A stretch of 64,000 bases of DNA, from contig OY821772.1 of NCBI GenBank assembly GCA_963682175.1, positions 12,020,743 through 12,084,742 of the forward strand. Reading direction: 5' to 3'. Source of the DNA: Triglochin maritima (lineage: Eukaryota > Streptophyta > Magnoliopsida > Alismatales > Juncaginaceae). Both the position numbers and the translations under genes were made by a program. The first letter of the stretch is position 1. Every line of letters starts with the position of its first letter. The notes beneath the pieces were generated by a model that searched no databases, was not told the DNA's origin, and saw only the letters and a program-made list of their open reading frames with translations. Positions 35,634 through 46,655 of this stretch are shown one piece after another.

Positions 35634-35830
35634 TCTTCTGCAGTAGCCCACCCGTTGGGTTGGGCATCCGCGGGAGCCGCCTTCCAGAGCCGCCTCCTCG
35701 CAGGGGGCGTCTCCCGCGAACGCCCGGCCCTACAATAATATATATTTTAAAAAAATAACTAAATGAGATATTTTACCAGATTTGAGTACGTCGAGGCGTC
35801 CTCTAGCTCCTTTCTTGGCCTCCGAGACAT
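33304..35830 (-). pseudogene. Plant mobile domain (PMD) gene of MULE-2
   Basis: Exon 1 is 35830-35777 (MSRRPRKELEDASTYSNL, then GT). An intron holds the hairpin cluster and poly-G run. Exon 2 runs from about 35285 to 34009: an acidic N-terminus (DSFDEEEDLDEVESHDESDD), GRYGLEP, then FHLPFGEMTIMLHDVFQILY and later EARDPDTIGQYSW. Exon 3 is about 33955-33550 (PYGPDPAVVVPRTSFIGVIR, RQLGYV, DVDYLEWLGRCSHPV). A last exon ends at 33304 (RDQMLNEETRSACVDCDD). Several Trp codons are now TGA (LQP*RSV, FVEW*QPD, VE*LPYG), and a Gln is TAG. It converges on the transposase gene. PMD genes are frequent MULE passengers. Confidence 0.8.
35573..35730. repeat. GC-rich hairpin cluster with 31-base poly-G, PMD intron 1
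   Basis: It starts AGGGCGTCTGCCGGAGACGCCCC and ends with GGGGGCGTCTCCCGCGAACGCCC. The middle is an uninterrupted run of 31 G (35601-35631). The same GGGCGTCTG start as the blocks at 1963 and 19124 shows common origin, although this one belongs to the PMD gene. The exact length of a G run of this size is unreliable. Confidence 0.75.
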
Positions 35831-36065
35831 TTTCTTGATGATTATGAGAAGAAGATGAAGAGAATGTGGTTGTAGGAGAGTGAAATAAAGAATTATATAA
35901 GTAGAAATGAGAGAATGACAAAATGATAATTCGCACGGACGATTTTAGTAGTTTCCAACAGATTAGCAATTCAGTAAAAATTTATTACCGGTTTGGATGG
36001 TTAGATAGAGTAGTCAATGAACCGATTATTTTGTTAAAATCCTAATTTGATATTGTTTTTTATTG

Positions 36066-36210
36066 AATTTGTATAAACTACTTTTATCTGAATATCTCCA
36101 ATACGAAAAATAATTTGATTGAATTTGTATAAACTATCTGTATAAACTACTTTTATCTGAATATCTGAAAAATAAACTATCTGAATATCTGAAATTGTAT
36201 ACCGAAAAGA
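36066..36210. repeat. Short minisatellite
   Basis: Imperfect direct copies of GTATAAACTACTTTTATCTG and GAATATCTGAAAAATAAACT-type units, three to four in number, next to the FTSH 3' flank. No gene. Confidence 0.6.
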
Positions 36211-36269
36211 ACCCAAACCTGACCCAACACTTGGAAACTGAGTCAGACCCTCGGCCCAGGCCAGTACCC

Positions 36270-36600
36270 AGGTCTACTACGAGATAATGCTCCCATACTT
36301 TCAGAAACCGTACAAGAGCTGTTAATTCATTTTTTTCGCGAAGCAAAGCCAGAGCTAAGATTGATCCCTGGTGCATCTTCGACAGTGTTAGAATAGTACC
36401 CCAAAAAAAGTTCCCCACGAAATAGTAATACAATACTTACTATGACCACATCTGAACATCTAATTCTAACTATTAGTTTGATCTGAGGAAATAGTGTACT
36501 TTAAAAAAGTGTTTAAATTACATTACCCATTTAATTACAACGAAACTTATACGACGATATACTTAGATCGAGGCCATTTTCAGTCAACAATGAAGATGAG
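36270..36600 (+). mobile_element. hAT-family fragment; empty target site for element 9109-11739
   Basis: It follows 9065-9108 and then 11740-12030 with no interruption: GAGATAATGCTCCCATACTT, then CGTACAAGAGCTGTTAATT, then GAATAGTACCCC...AATAGTAATAC, then AATTACAACGAA. It is therefore a second copy of the hAT element that hosts those insertions, and it shows the unoccupied state of the target. It lies just downstream of FTSH. Coding sequence is too decayed to read. Confidence 0.75.
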
Positions 36601-36685
36601 GAATTGATGGTGTGTATCAACAAACTCTATTCAAGTGTATATAAACATTGATTGACTAACTAGATGGATAAGAAGGTCATCTGCT

Positions 36686-39600
36686 TCAAGCAACAAACAG
36701 CTCAGCTTGCCCATCAATGAACAAGCTCATGAACTCCTCGCCATCAACAGTTTCCTTCTCGATGAGGAGCTGTGCAAGCTTGTGGAGGATATCAATGTGT
36801 GTGGTGATGATCTGGGTCGCCCTTGCGTAGGCCTTCTCGACAAGCTCCCTCACCTCAGCATCGACTATATCTGCCGTTGCCATTGAATAGTCTTTCTGTG
36901 ATGATACCTGTTTATTTTTTTATGGAAAAAATAAATCTTCGGATAAAAGAGATTTATGAATGCACAAGACTGATTTTAGGTGGAGTATAGGTAACCTGTT
37001 GACCCAAGAATGGATTTCCTCCGCCACCTCCGATGGCAATTTGTCCAATCTTTCTGCTGAACCCAAATCTCTCAACCATTTGTCTTGCCACACGAGAAAC
37101 CTGCATGAAGTCGTTTGACGCTCCGGTAGTCACATTCTCCTGTCCGAATATCACCTCTTCAGCTACCCTGTAGAAGTTTTTTTAAGACCAAATGTCAGTT
37201 GTATTCTATGATTGAAAACCTTCAAAATTTGCAGGACTAGAGTTCATGTGAGCAGATTGACAAATCTAAAGATTTTTTTTGTGAGGTTCTTCTGGAGTAG
37301 GAATTGTGGGGTTGTTCAGAATCTTCAGATACAACACGATAAAAACTCAACGCTATTAGTGGCCCAAGACAACAAAGATATCACGAAACAGATGGTATCA
37401 CACTAACCTTCCACCGAGCGCAACAGCCATTTGATTCTCTAGGTAGCTCCTGCTGTACAGTCCGGATTCAAGTCTCTCTTCACTTGGTGCAAAGAAGGTC
37501 AATCCACCAGCCTGACCACGGGGGATGATAGAGATCTTTGCGACGGGGTCATATTCGGGCATAAGTGCTCCAACCAGAGCATGCCCAGCCTCTATACATG
37601 ATGAAAACATTAAAGTTATAAAATAGCAAATAATGATGGGAAAAGACAGGAAGCACAAGATCAAATTAAAGAAGGTATGGGACAATACCATGGTATGCTA
37701 CCAATCTCTTTTTCTCCTCAGTCACAACGGCATTCTTTTTCTCGGGCCCAGCAATAATCCTTTCCAAAGCATCAGATATTTCATCTTTGCTTATCTCTTT
37801 AAGATCACGTCTCGCTGCAAGAATGGCCGCTTCATTCATCAGGTTCTGTAAATCAGCCCCTGTGAAACCAGGTGTTCTTCTAGAGATTTTTTCGAAGTCC
37901 ACATCCTTTCCGAGTGCTTTTCCTCTAGAATGAACCTAAGTAATAAAAGATAGGAATAAGATGGCAAAAATATTCGAAGGTAGTAGATACTGCAAGAGCC
38001 TTAGAGCACCATTTTCATATTGGAGACCGTAAACTAAAAATGGTCAGAAAACAACTTCAAGACGAAGCAATATGTGATCGTCTATGGAGACCAAATTCCA
38101 ATTGTTGACATCAATGATGATTTGATAGATCTCGTTTCTAAAGTAATGCTTGTCAGTAATTGGGAGAAGACCTTCAATCCATATGCTTCTCATCTCTTTA
38201 AGGAACTGAAACCATAGGTGACTTGGCATTCTAGAAAATGAAATATCAAAAATGGTTTGATAGACAAACTTGGTGGCTTTCTATCCTCATAACCATAGCA
38301 ATAAAGGGTATATCTCTTGTTAGAACCATCAACCACCCCCCTGACTTTGCTTGTAGAGCCTAACTTCAAAAGACAGCACTTAAACAAATCAATTTTCATT
38401 TTCTACAAAAAAATGCGGCTTACTAAAATAATGTATTTTTGGAGTTTTCCGAAAGTTCCAGGTATTAGTGTGATGCATTTTTAAATAAAAAAGAGCCTAG
38501 ATGCAAACCAAAGACATACTAAGAACTATCTGGAAATTTACACAATAAAGGAGAAGTTCAGCCAGACACTTTGACTGTGGATTGGCTAGAAAACAAGGAA
38601 TAGACATCTAATAATAGAATGCCGTTTACACACTAAAGACATCCATAATGCCTTACTAGATCACAATATTGTATCAATTAATCAAACATGTCAAATATAT
38701 TACTCTCTGCAATATCCTAAACAAACCAACCAGGATGCTTACATAGACACCACCTTCACCAATTTGGCGAATTTATCTTCATCCTAACAAAACTACCATT
38801 CCGTCTGCTGATACGGAACCTACAGTTATTTGGACAACTACATCTATCGACCCATAACAATCTGTTACTTTAGTTCATGGCTAAAATATTTATACAGTCC
38901 AATTCACTTTGTTATACAATCACAAAACAAAAGTATACCACTTATGATTTTCTTTCCCTTCACGAATATAAGAGTAAGTCCATGTATTGAACACGAAATC
39001 TGTCTTACTACGTCAAAACAAGAGCAGACACTTAGGTCCTCTCCATTTTCTTGTAAATTTGAAACTGAAGATTAAAAAAAGAAATAAATCTCAGCAAACT
39101 AGCAGCAATTCATCAAAACTGATAGAACCTTACTGTGAATCTAGAAATCGAACACTAATAAACATTATTTAGTCACCTAAGTGAGCTGAAAACATGGAAA
39201 TTGAAACAAGAATGGAACCCTAAATCCATTACATCAACTCTTTATCACCACTACCATGTGAACCAAGTTCTCATGGTTTACTCTATGATCACTATTCACT
39301 AACTTCATCAGTAAATTATGATAAGCATGATAATCATTTTTTACAACAAAGTCCTACAATGACACAAATGGAAGGGTTTTTTTACAGCTTATGTTTTAGT
39401 AGAATAAGGATAGCATCAGTTACCAGTTGCAATCAATTACCAATTTACAACCTCCAGAAGAAATCATATTTACAAGCGACCACAAAACAACAACAAAATG
39501 AGAACAGCAAAACAAAAAAATCAAAATTTTCCAGCTAAATGGCAATTACCGATCAGAAAAAAGAGAGGCAAATGAACATATAAGAAAATGGCAAAAATGT

Positions 39601-41359
39601 GTGAAAGTAAGCATAGACAATTAGACATCATATAACTTCTTAAATCAAAGTCAATTACATTACTAACAAAAAAAGGGAGGTGGATGCAAACTAACCACCT
39701 CTTGAACTCTTTCCAATACCAACCATTTAATACAATCAAAGAATGAAATCCATGTCAAGCTCTAAAAGAACACCTTTTCGACTGAAATCTATGTTGAAGC
39801 TGTCGATGATGAGCATGAAATGCTATAAGACAACAAAAACTTCTCATGCAGATAAATCATTTACATAAATATACTTAAAGCAAATCACGTAAATGCAGAA
39901 ATTAAGAAGCAATTTAACCAATTGTCTCAAACTCAAAATTACATTAACAACATATGAATTGTAAGTGAACAATAGTTATATGAACACAAAATTCACTTAA
40001 ATCAGTTGAAGTTTATTAGCTATCACCCATTATAAATCACTTAATCGTTACATTGTCTTGTGGTTAACTCCTAAGACAAATGACAATGCTAATGATGTTT
40101 CACGTGTATGCAGAAATTAGAAAGCAAATTATTAGCAAATGAAAATTAAAAAGATCCCGCCAATCTGAATTGTATACCTGAAGGATCTTGACTCTCCCAG
40201 CAACATCCGGCCTATCAACCGTGACTTGCCTATCGAACCTCCCCGGCCTTAACAAAGCCGAGTCAAGAACATCAGGCCTATTGGTGGCAGCCAACACAAT
40301 AACCCCACTGTTTCCACTAAACCCGTCCATCTCCGTGAGCAACTGATTAATAGTCTGCTCCCTCTCATCATTTCCGCCTCCCAACCCCGCCCCGCGCTGC
40401 CTCCCCACGGCATCAATCTCATCAATAAACACAATGCAGGGAGCCTTAGCCTTCGCCTTCTCGAACAAGTCCCTCACCCTCGACGCCCCAACACCAACGA
40501 AAAGCTCCACAAACTCGGAAGCGGCGCACGAGAAGAACGGAACCCCAGCCTCTCCCGCCACAGCCCTAGCCAACAGCGTCTTCCCGGTCCCGGGCGGGCC
40601 AACAAGAAGACAGCCCTTGGGAATCTTGGCGCCCAGAGCCGTATACTTATCGGGATTCTTCAAGAAATCCACCACCTCCTGGAGCTCCAATTTAGCCTGA
40701 TCGGCCCCGGCAACGTCCGAAAAAGAAACTCCGGTCTCGGGAACCTCCTGGAACTTGGACTTCGACCTCCCGAAGTCCATGGGGCCACCAAGCCCCCCGG
40801 GCCCACCACCGGGGCCGCCCTGGGAGCGGCGGAAGAGCAGGAACAACCCGGCGAAAGCCAGAACGGGGAAAAGCAAATTCCCAATGAAATTGAACACACC
40901 ATTCCCAGCATCACCTTCCGAGACCGAGATATCAACACCGTTCATCGCCAATATGTCGATCAAGTCCGGATCGTTGGGAACAACAACCGCCGCACGGCGG
41001 CCGTCGACGGCGGTGAGTTGGAGAACGGAGCCGTCCTTGCTGAACCGGACTCGTTCGACTTTCCCCTTCTTGACGGCGGCGAGGAATTCGCTGTAGCGCC
41101 ACTGAGTGCCGTCCGGGATGTCGGGGGAAGGCTGCGGTTTGGGGGCGGTGAGGGCGGAATTGGCGAAGGGGTTTTGGGTGGTGGTGGCGGCCGGGGTTGG
41201 GGTCTCAATTGGGGTTGGGATCTGAATTGGGGATGGGACGTCGGCGGCGAGGGCCGGGGAGAGGAAAGCCGAAAAGGCGGTAGGGGACCGGGTTGATTTG
41301 GGGGTGCGGAGGAGTGGGGAGGAGAGGAAGAGAGGGTGAGTTATGAGTGTGGACACCAT
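36686..41359 (-). CDS. FTSH5-like: Plastid FtsH zinc metalloprotease, FTSH1/FTSH5 type
   Basis: Exons on the minus strand: 41359-40178, 37935-37689, 37591-37408, 37167-36996 and 36907-36686, all with GT...AG introns (2242, 97, 240 and 88 bp), giving 668 residues. Seen in the protein: Ser/Thr-rich plastid transit region (1 to about 38, ending in AFLSPALAA), one membrane segment (about 156-176), Walker A GPPGTGKT (254-261), Walker B IVFIDE (309-314), second region of homology [20 protein letters not shown] (358-377), zinc site HEAGH (476-480) with the third ligand Asp in GASNDF (557). All catalytic residues are intact. The C-terminus [15 protein letters not shown] and the stretch [17 protein letters not shown] mark the type A (FTSH1/FTSH5) group. 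These work with type B subunits (FTSH2/FTSH8) in a thylakoid hexamer that unfolds and degrades photodamaged D1 protein. The N-terminus is roughly 35-50 residues shorter than in Arabidopsis relatives, as recalled. The TATA box 50 bp upstream favours this start. Confidence 0.95.
37936..40177 (-). other. FTSH intron 1 (2.2 kb)
   Basis: By far the longest intron of the gene; the donor is CAG|GTATAC and the acceptor CTTAG|GTTCAT. The sequence is A/T-rich. A stretch at 38044-38399 gives two linked minus-strand ORFs (for example [20 protein letters not shown]) that look more protein-like than the rest, perhaps an old insertion, but I do not recognise them. No transposon ends are visible. Confidence 0.8.
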
Positions 41360-41408
41360 TTTTGTGGGTTTGGAAGGTTGGTTGGGTGCTGGGGTGGGAG
41401 TGGTAAAC

Positions 41409-41416
41409 TATTTATA
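41409..41416 (-). promoter_or_regulatory. TATA box of FTSH gene
   Basis: TATAAATA on the minus strand, 50 bp before the ATG at 41359. The implied 5' leader is only about 20 nt, with no other ATG between. Upstream by about 110 bp lies a long (TA) run. Confidence 0.6.
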
Positions 41417-41522
41417 GAAAGGGAAGTGGAGGAGGAGTTTGGTGGGTTTGGGATTGGGGTTTGTTTGTGGAGTGGAGATTGATTGGCTATGGTGTCTACG
41501 TGGGGATTTTGGTGCCAACGAT

Positions 41523-41524
<2 letters not shown>

Positions 41525-41589
<65 letters not shown>
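41525..41589. repeat. (TA)n microsatellite in FTSH promoter region
   Basis: About 32 perfect TA units, starting about 108 bp upstream of the FTSH TATA box. Likely to vary in length between individuals. Confidence 0.9.
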
Positions 41590-41592
<3 letters not shown>

Positions 41593-41730
41593 GTGGATGG
41601 AAGATTTGCAACTCCCAACTTATAAATTATGCAATATGGAATATGGAAGTATGGATTGGTGGTGTGTGTGTATTCTGGTTGCCGGATCTGGTGTTACGGA
41701 TGTTAATTTCGAATCGAGTTACCATGTGTT

Positions 41731-41859
41731 TGGCTACTAAGTTTTGTTCGTGTTATCTTTAATATGTGATACATACGTGTAAAATTATTTGTGTTGGCTA
41801 CTAAGTTTTGTTCGTATTATCTTTAATATATGATACGTACCCACGTGTAAAATTATTTA
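41731..41859 (+). repeat. Tandem duplication, about 64-bp unit
   Basis: Two adjacent copies starting TGGCTACTAAGTTTTGTTCG at 41731 and 41795, each ending in CGTGTAAAATTATTT. The copies differ at a handful of positions. No coding function. Confidence 0.85.
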
Positions 41860-42179
41860 TTTTTAAAGTTGGGATAAGTGTAAACATTAGGTCTTGTGTT
41901 TGACAAACATTATAGAAGCAATCTAATTTGAGGAAAATCATAATGGTATATCAACAACCTCTCAAATAATACTTGACTGGTTTTGTTTTGAATGTGAGCC
42001 ACATTACCTCATGTTTTACACGCAGCCATTTTTTAAAAGTAACTAAATTTTGCAAATGGATATGTGTCACTTTTTGAAACAAGTATCAATCAATTATGAG
42101 AAAAACTTATACAAACATATTGCCCAAGGCCACATTGTTCATTGTTCATGTTGGCATTATATATATATAGTTTGGGTTT

Positions 42180-43381
42180 TTTGTTCAGGTACTGTTAACT
42201 TTCTCTCTCTCTCACCCCGTTCCCTCAACTCCCTAAACCCAAAACCTCCTCCACCCTCACATTCTCTCCTTCTTCCTTCTCCAGCAGCCCCGACGATGAC
42301 GACAACGGCGACGAGGAGCTTCGACGTCCGCGCGTGCGCGTGGAGGGGAAGGCGTCTCCTTCTCCGGGGAGTTCTCGACTCGATTTGAGTCAAGGTACGC
42401 CACCCACCTCCTTGTTTTTCGGGTTCCTTAGGTCGGATGGGTTTGTGCGGAAGTGATGGAGGAGCACGACCGGCGGTCGTGGCACCGGTGGCCGGAGATG
42501 AGGAGGGAGTAGAGAGGGGGGACGATGTGAGGAAAGTTGCAAGGTGTTCTCGCAGTTGAGGCCGTTCGAGGCCATGCCGGGGTGGTGGCCGGAAGTTGGG
42601 CAGGCCGGCGTGGCTGGTGGTTGCGCCGAAAGTGGCGGCGGTAGGGTTTGATCGGGAGTGGGTTTTGGTGTTGGGTAAATTGCATGAAGCCCCTGGTTTT
42701 GGTCATTATTTGGGTTGAATGATTTGTTGATTTTATTGCTTGAACAACCCTGAAGTTATTTGTATTTGGTCAATTAATTAATAATTGATAATTTCAGAAT
42801 AAACCCTTAACTTATTGGTAATTGATTAAAAAAGTAACAATTGGAATAATTGCCTAATAAACCTTAGTTTTGCCATAATTGTGAGAAATGCTTTAAATTA
42901 GGGAAATTCCCCTCTGCCCCCTGAAAATTCATATATATTGTAGAAAGTTTCATAAATTGGGAAATTTGTTTTTTCCCTTAAACTTTTGAGAATTATATTT
43001 GGTACGAAATTTTGATGGAATTGCACTTATATCCTTGTACCTTGATTGTGGATTTAAAGTTATATTTTCTTCATGTTGCTTATATGATTTTGTAGTTCGG
43101 TTCATGTCTATTGCTCTATATTAGTTCTGGGTTGTGTGGCCCCTGTTGTGACGTAAATTGCTTTTTCTCATTGTCTTATGTGGGGTTGTGTGAGAGGTTC
43201 CTGTAACTGATGGTTCACCCACGTTGTTACGAGTGACCGTTGGAGCATTGCTCGCGGACTCGGGCGTGTGGTCGAGTAGTGGAGATGACGCGTGAGACAC
43301 GTATGACTAGATGTAGGGTGTTTCCTTGTTGGGGCGGTCCGGGATGGTTTACCAGCGTTGTTGCGAGTTACCGTTAGGGAG
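42180..43381 (+). mobile_element. GC-rich LTR-like sequence, left part
   Basis: A pyrimidine-rich leader (TCTCTCTCTCACCCC) is followed by GC-rich sequence with no usable frame. The tail carries repeats of CGTTGTTACGAGTGACCGTT and GTTGTTGCGAGTTACCGTTA. It resumes after R3 at 46656 with the same repeats and ends GGGGCGTTACA at 47371. I read it as one long gypsy-type LTR into which R3 inserted. The left boundary is not defined; ORFs here are shadows. Confidence 0.45.
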
Positions 43382-44583
43382 TGATGAGAATTTAATTTAT
43401 ACCGCAAGTGCACGGCGTCAATGAAGACGTGGCAAGTACGGGTCGAACACAAGGAGGGAGAGATATTGTTATTTTTGTGATTTTCGATTTAGGAAAGAAA
43501 GAGAGAGAAATAAATTTAGTTTGAGATTTTTGGTTTTTAATTATCTAAAGCAAGAACAACAAAAACTAAAAAGAAAATAAAGCAAATATGGATGAGAGTC
43601 CAACGGGTGGAGGTTTAGATGTCGGGTTTTGTTTAGAGAAATCTGAAACTTATAATAAATCACATTAGTTATAAAACATTATATGATAAATGATTCAACA
43701 TAAACTCAAGTAATCAAAATATACTAACACGAAATTAAAATAATAACATCATTCTTCTTCTCATCACCCTAAATCCATCACCCCCACCCTTTGGAGAGAG
43801 TTAGAAACTCATGAATGGAGGGAAGGAAAATGGGTCCTAGAGAAACTACAAAAGAAAACTAAAAACACAAAAATAAACCAACAAAATTTTATTACTAAAG
43901 TATGGAATAAAAACTAAGACTCGTTTCAATACATGATTCAACCTTATTTATAGTCTCAACCGGAGATCACAATACATAAAAGAAAAGTACACGCGTCAAT
44001 ACAGCATTGGTAAAAATTTGAGCGCACGGATCAACTTTTGTATGGCTAATCCGCCGCATTTTGTACATAGGGTGCGGCGGAATCGCCACCTTTTTTCGCT
44101 CATATTCGATCCGGATTTTTCCTGTGTGTTTATGGTATGATTTAAATGTCTTTTGAGCGTCTGGATTGATTTCTTTCCTTTCTTTTGAGCTCCGAATTTA
44201 TTTCTTCATATATTTGGAGATTCAAATTGATTTTTCTTTAGAACTTCTCCAAAATAATATTTTGGTACTTTAATTTGCAGTCGGGTCCTTGGCTTTTGCA
44301 ATTAGGTCCTGGCTACTTTTGTGCTTAAGTCCTTGGCCTTTTTGTAATTAGGTCTTTGAATGCTTTTATGCTTGGATGGACTTCCATTTGAATCCCGATA
44401 ATCTTGAACTTGGTCTTTATGACAGAAATGAGTCTCTTGCACGCGTTTATGCTCCGGATATGGGTAATTTGCATTTAGGTCCCTGTATTCTGTAAATAAG
44501 ACTAAACACATACCTTAGTAGCATTTATTGATATAAAAGTAATCTAAATGAAAGACATATGATGCAATGTATGTAATGCATCA
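43382..44583 (-). repeat. R3 3' LTR (family B)
   Basis: On the minus strand it starts TGATGCATTACATACATTGC and ends ATTCTCATCA (1202 bp). The TATA box is at 43945-43952 (minus). A palindrome pair, GGCTAATCCGCC (44044) and GGCGGAATCGCC (44076), is 32 bp apart and sits about 90 bp upstream of the TATA box in LTR orientation. It corresponds to 58260-59493. Confidence 0.85.
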
Positions 44584-45906
44584 AATACCCCCACACCTAG
44601 ATTTTGCTAGTCCCTAGCAAAACAAAATATAAGAAAAATGAAAACAGGGAAATCCTAACTCACTTTCGTAGGAATCACGGTTGCACTTAGCATGTGCAAC
44701 AAGCCTTTAAACCCCTAAGTTTCCTTAGAGGATGAGTTTTGTCTCGTGAGGGTTTTCAGTTGACACACCCACAAAGTCTTAATTCAACATTTCATTAATA
44801 ACTCTCAATATCTCCACCTCAACTTTATACATCTCACTTAGAATTCTTGCATGCTCATTATATAAATCTAACTCATAAAAATTCTGACTTAGTCTTTGTT
44901 CCTCCAACATTCACACCACTAACCCTTCTACACATGTTATCACTTAAATTAGTTTGCACGCCTCCTCTCGTGGTAAAGTATCATTCGGATCAACCATGAC
45001 ATGGATCATTCTTTTAACTTTGGACATTGAGTATCTTAAAGTTTTTTTTATATCGTGATTCAACACATTTGCTTATTTGACACTTTTACCCTTTTGTATT
45101 CGTGTAGCGAGTTTTGTCGATAATCCCGAGCTGACAGACTCAAGTTACCGAGTTTTAAGATACCCCTACGGACCAGTGACTCGAAGGCTTGGGTTTTTGT
45201 AATCATTTTGCAAAATGTGCTTTCCTCACTTTATTCCTTTACTTTTATTTTCCTCAAGGCTTAATTGCTATTAGAAGTCCACACTTCCCGGTATATTTTC
45301 CTCAACCTCTGCTTTTTATCAACCACTTCAAAGATTTGATTCATCCAATTTAAGTGCATACATGTCTTAAAGGGTAATGGGTTATTTCTTTGGAACTTAG
45401 ATTTATGTCATAGTTTCTACAAGCAAAACTATATAATAAGGAACAAAAACTCAATGCAATTTGTACACGGGTTTTGGCAGTTCAATCTTAAGCTATGTCA
45501 TGGAGCATTGATTTTGTTTTTAACTAACAGAATATATAGATAGATAGGTAAATAAACACCCCCCCCTCACACCTAAATCATGCATTGTCCTCAATGAATG
45601 TGAGCAAAATACTACATGGATTTATGCATGAAAAAGGAAAGATCTCACCAACGTGAAGTACAAAAGAAAGTTCATGGCTATGTTGATGGACAAAAACTTG
45701 AATTCCCTCAAAACCTGTGAGATGCTAAAGAAGAGATACAAATACGTGAAAGAAATGGGGCCCAAATACTCAAGGGTTGGAGCCCACACAAACGATGCTC
45801 ATTGAAGGAGTCTTTTATTGTACTTTTTTTTAAATATAATTATATACAAACATAAGTTCCCATCTTCATTTGTCAAAGGACATCAAATGGGAACCTCAAA
45901 AGTGGG

Positions 45907-46655
45907 TCAATGCACTTGGAAAGGGAACATGACACCACGCGGGGCCAGAATACGCATGCGTGGGCCCCCTTCACAAAGAGCACCTGATGAAATGAGAGGT
46001 TCATGAATTGAACGCAAATGCGTCTCATTCAAAGGATCAAACTGAAAGAGCTTGAACCTCTCAAGAGTTTGGGAAATAAGGGGCAATGGAAGAAGAGTTT
46101 CTCCCGTTGCGGTGCTGAAGTTATGATCGGCAATCCAAACTCTCCAACCAACTGGCTGGTGCGTCGGAGCGAGGTCAAGAACCTCGTTAGGCAAGTCCGA
46201 CTCACCAGGCGAACAAAAAGTGGGTCTCATACCCAAGGTATCCTCTAAGGAACTCCTAATACCCTCATGAGCAATGTAGTTGTTTGATGTTCCATCATTT
46301 CCAAGATGATCAGGAACAATAGTGAGAGGCAAACTCTCATCCGGTTGTTTGAAATTGAGGGTACTAGGGAGCTCTTGCTCCACCAGAGGTGAGTCCTTAA
46401 GAGGCACAACATGAAGATCATGTGGCTCAAGGGCCACGAGACAAGAAGATAAGGCACAATCTTGTGCCGACTCATGATGAAATTGGTTCATGTTATTCTC
46501 AATGTGAATCGAATCCTCCACTAAGTGATCGTGAATTGAAACCCCAAGTCCCTCGGACTGACTAGGACTTTGACTTTGAAAGATTGTGCTTTGAATTTGT
46601 GGATGTGGTGGTGGGTCGATATCAAAAGATGCATCCTCATGTTGACAAGAAAAGT
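45907..46655 (-). pseudogene. R3 gag-like ORF, C-terminal half
   Basis: Open from about 46650 to 45907. It contains DIDPPPHPQIQSTIFQSQ, VALEPHDLHVVPLKDSPLVE, TIVPDHLGNDGTSNNYIAHE and the RT-like stub VGWRVWIADHNFSTATGETL...LISQTLERF, ending RGVMFPFQVH. The zinc knuckle part is missing through truncation. It is the best-preserved C-terminal half of the three copies and has no internal stop. Confidence 0.8.

Larger units (their letters stand above)
18948..35973 (+). mobile_element. MULE-2: Mutator-like element with transposase, OTU and PMD genes, nested
   Basis: The left end is GGGAACTACTATTCGTCGC followed by GGAAAACTACTTAAATC. The right end, inverted, reads TGAATTGCTAATCTGTT then GGAAACTACTAAAATC. 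Nine-base flanks are ATAAAAATT (18939-18947) and GTAAAAATT (35974-35982), 8 of 9 identical and of the length MULEs produce. Removing R1 and one CTAGT leaves about 6 kb: transposase with SWIM finger and OTU segment on the plus strand, PMD gene converging on the minus strand. All reading frames contain stops. Both genes carry a hairpin cluster near their 5' ends. Confidence 0.85.
43382..46655 (-). mobile_element. R3: non-autonomous LTR retrotransposon, LTR family B, 5' truncated
   Basis: Minus-strand order: part of the gag-like ORF (46655-45907), an untranslated 3' region shared with R1, R2 and R4 (45906-44584), then the 3' LTR (44583-43382). The 5' LTR, primer-binding site, leader and ORF start are gone; at about 46655 the element joins the GC-rich repeat array. 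It has the same ORF type as R2 and R4 but a different LTR. Confidence 0.8.

Noticed and set aside
40434..41296. Plus-strand ORFs (up to 113 codons) across FTSH exon 1
   Set aside because: Antisense shadows of a GC-rich exon that has a clear FtsH reading on the minus strand.
41408..41740. ORFs rich in Tyr and Ile at the TA run
   Set aside because: They are translations of the (TA)n microsatellite (YIYIYI).
42050..42706. Possible host gene start with Arg-rich ORFs near 42.3 kb
   Set aside because: Both strands give short ORFs, there is no plausible splice pattern, and the stretch behaves like the leader of an LTR.
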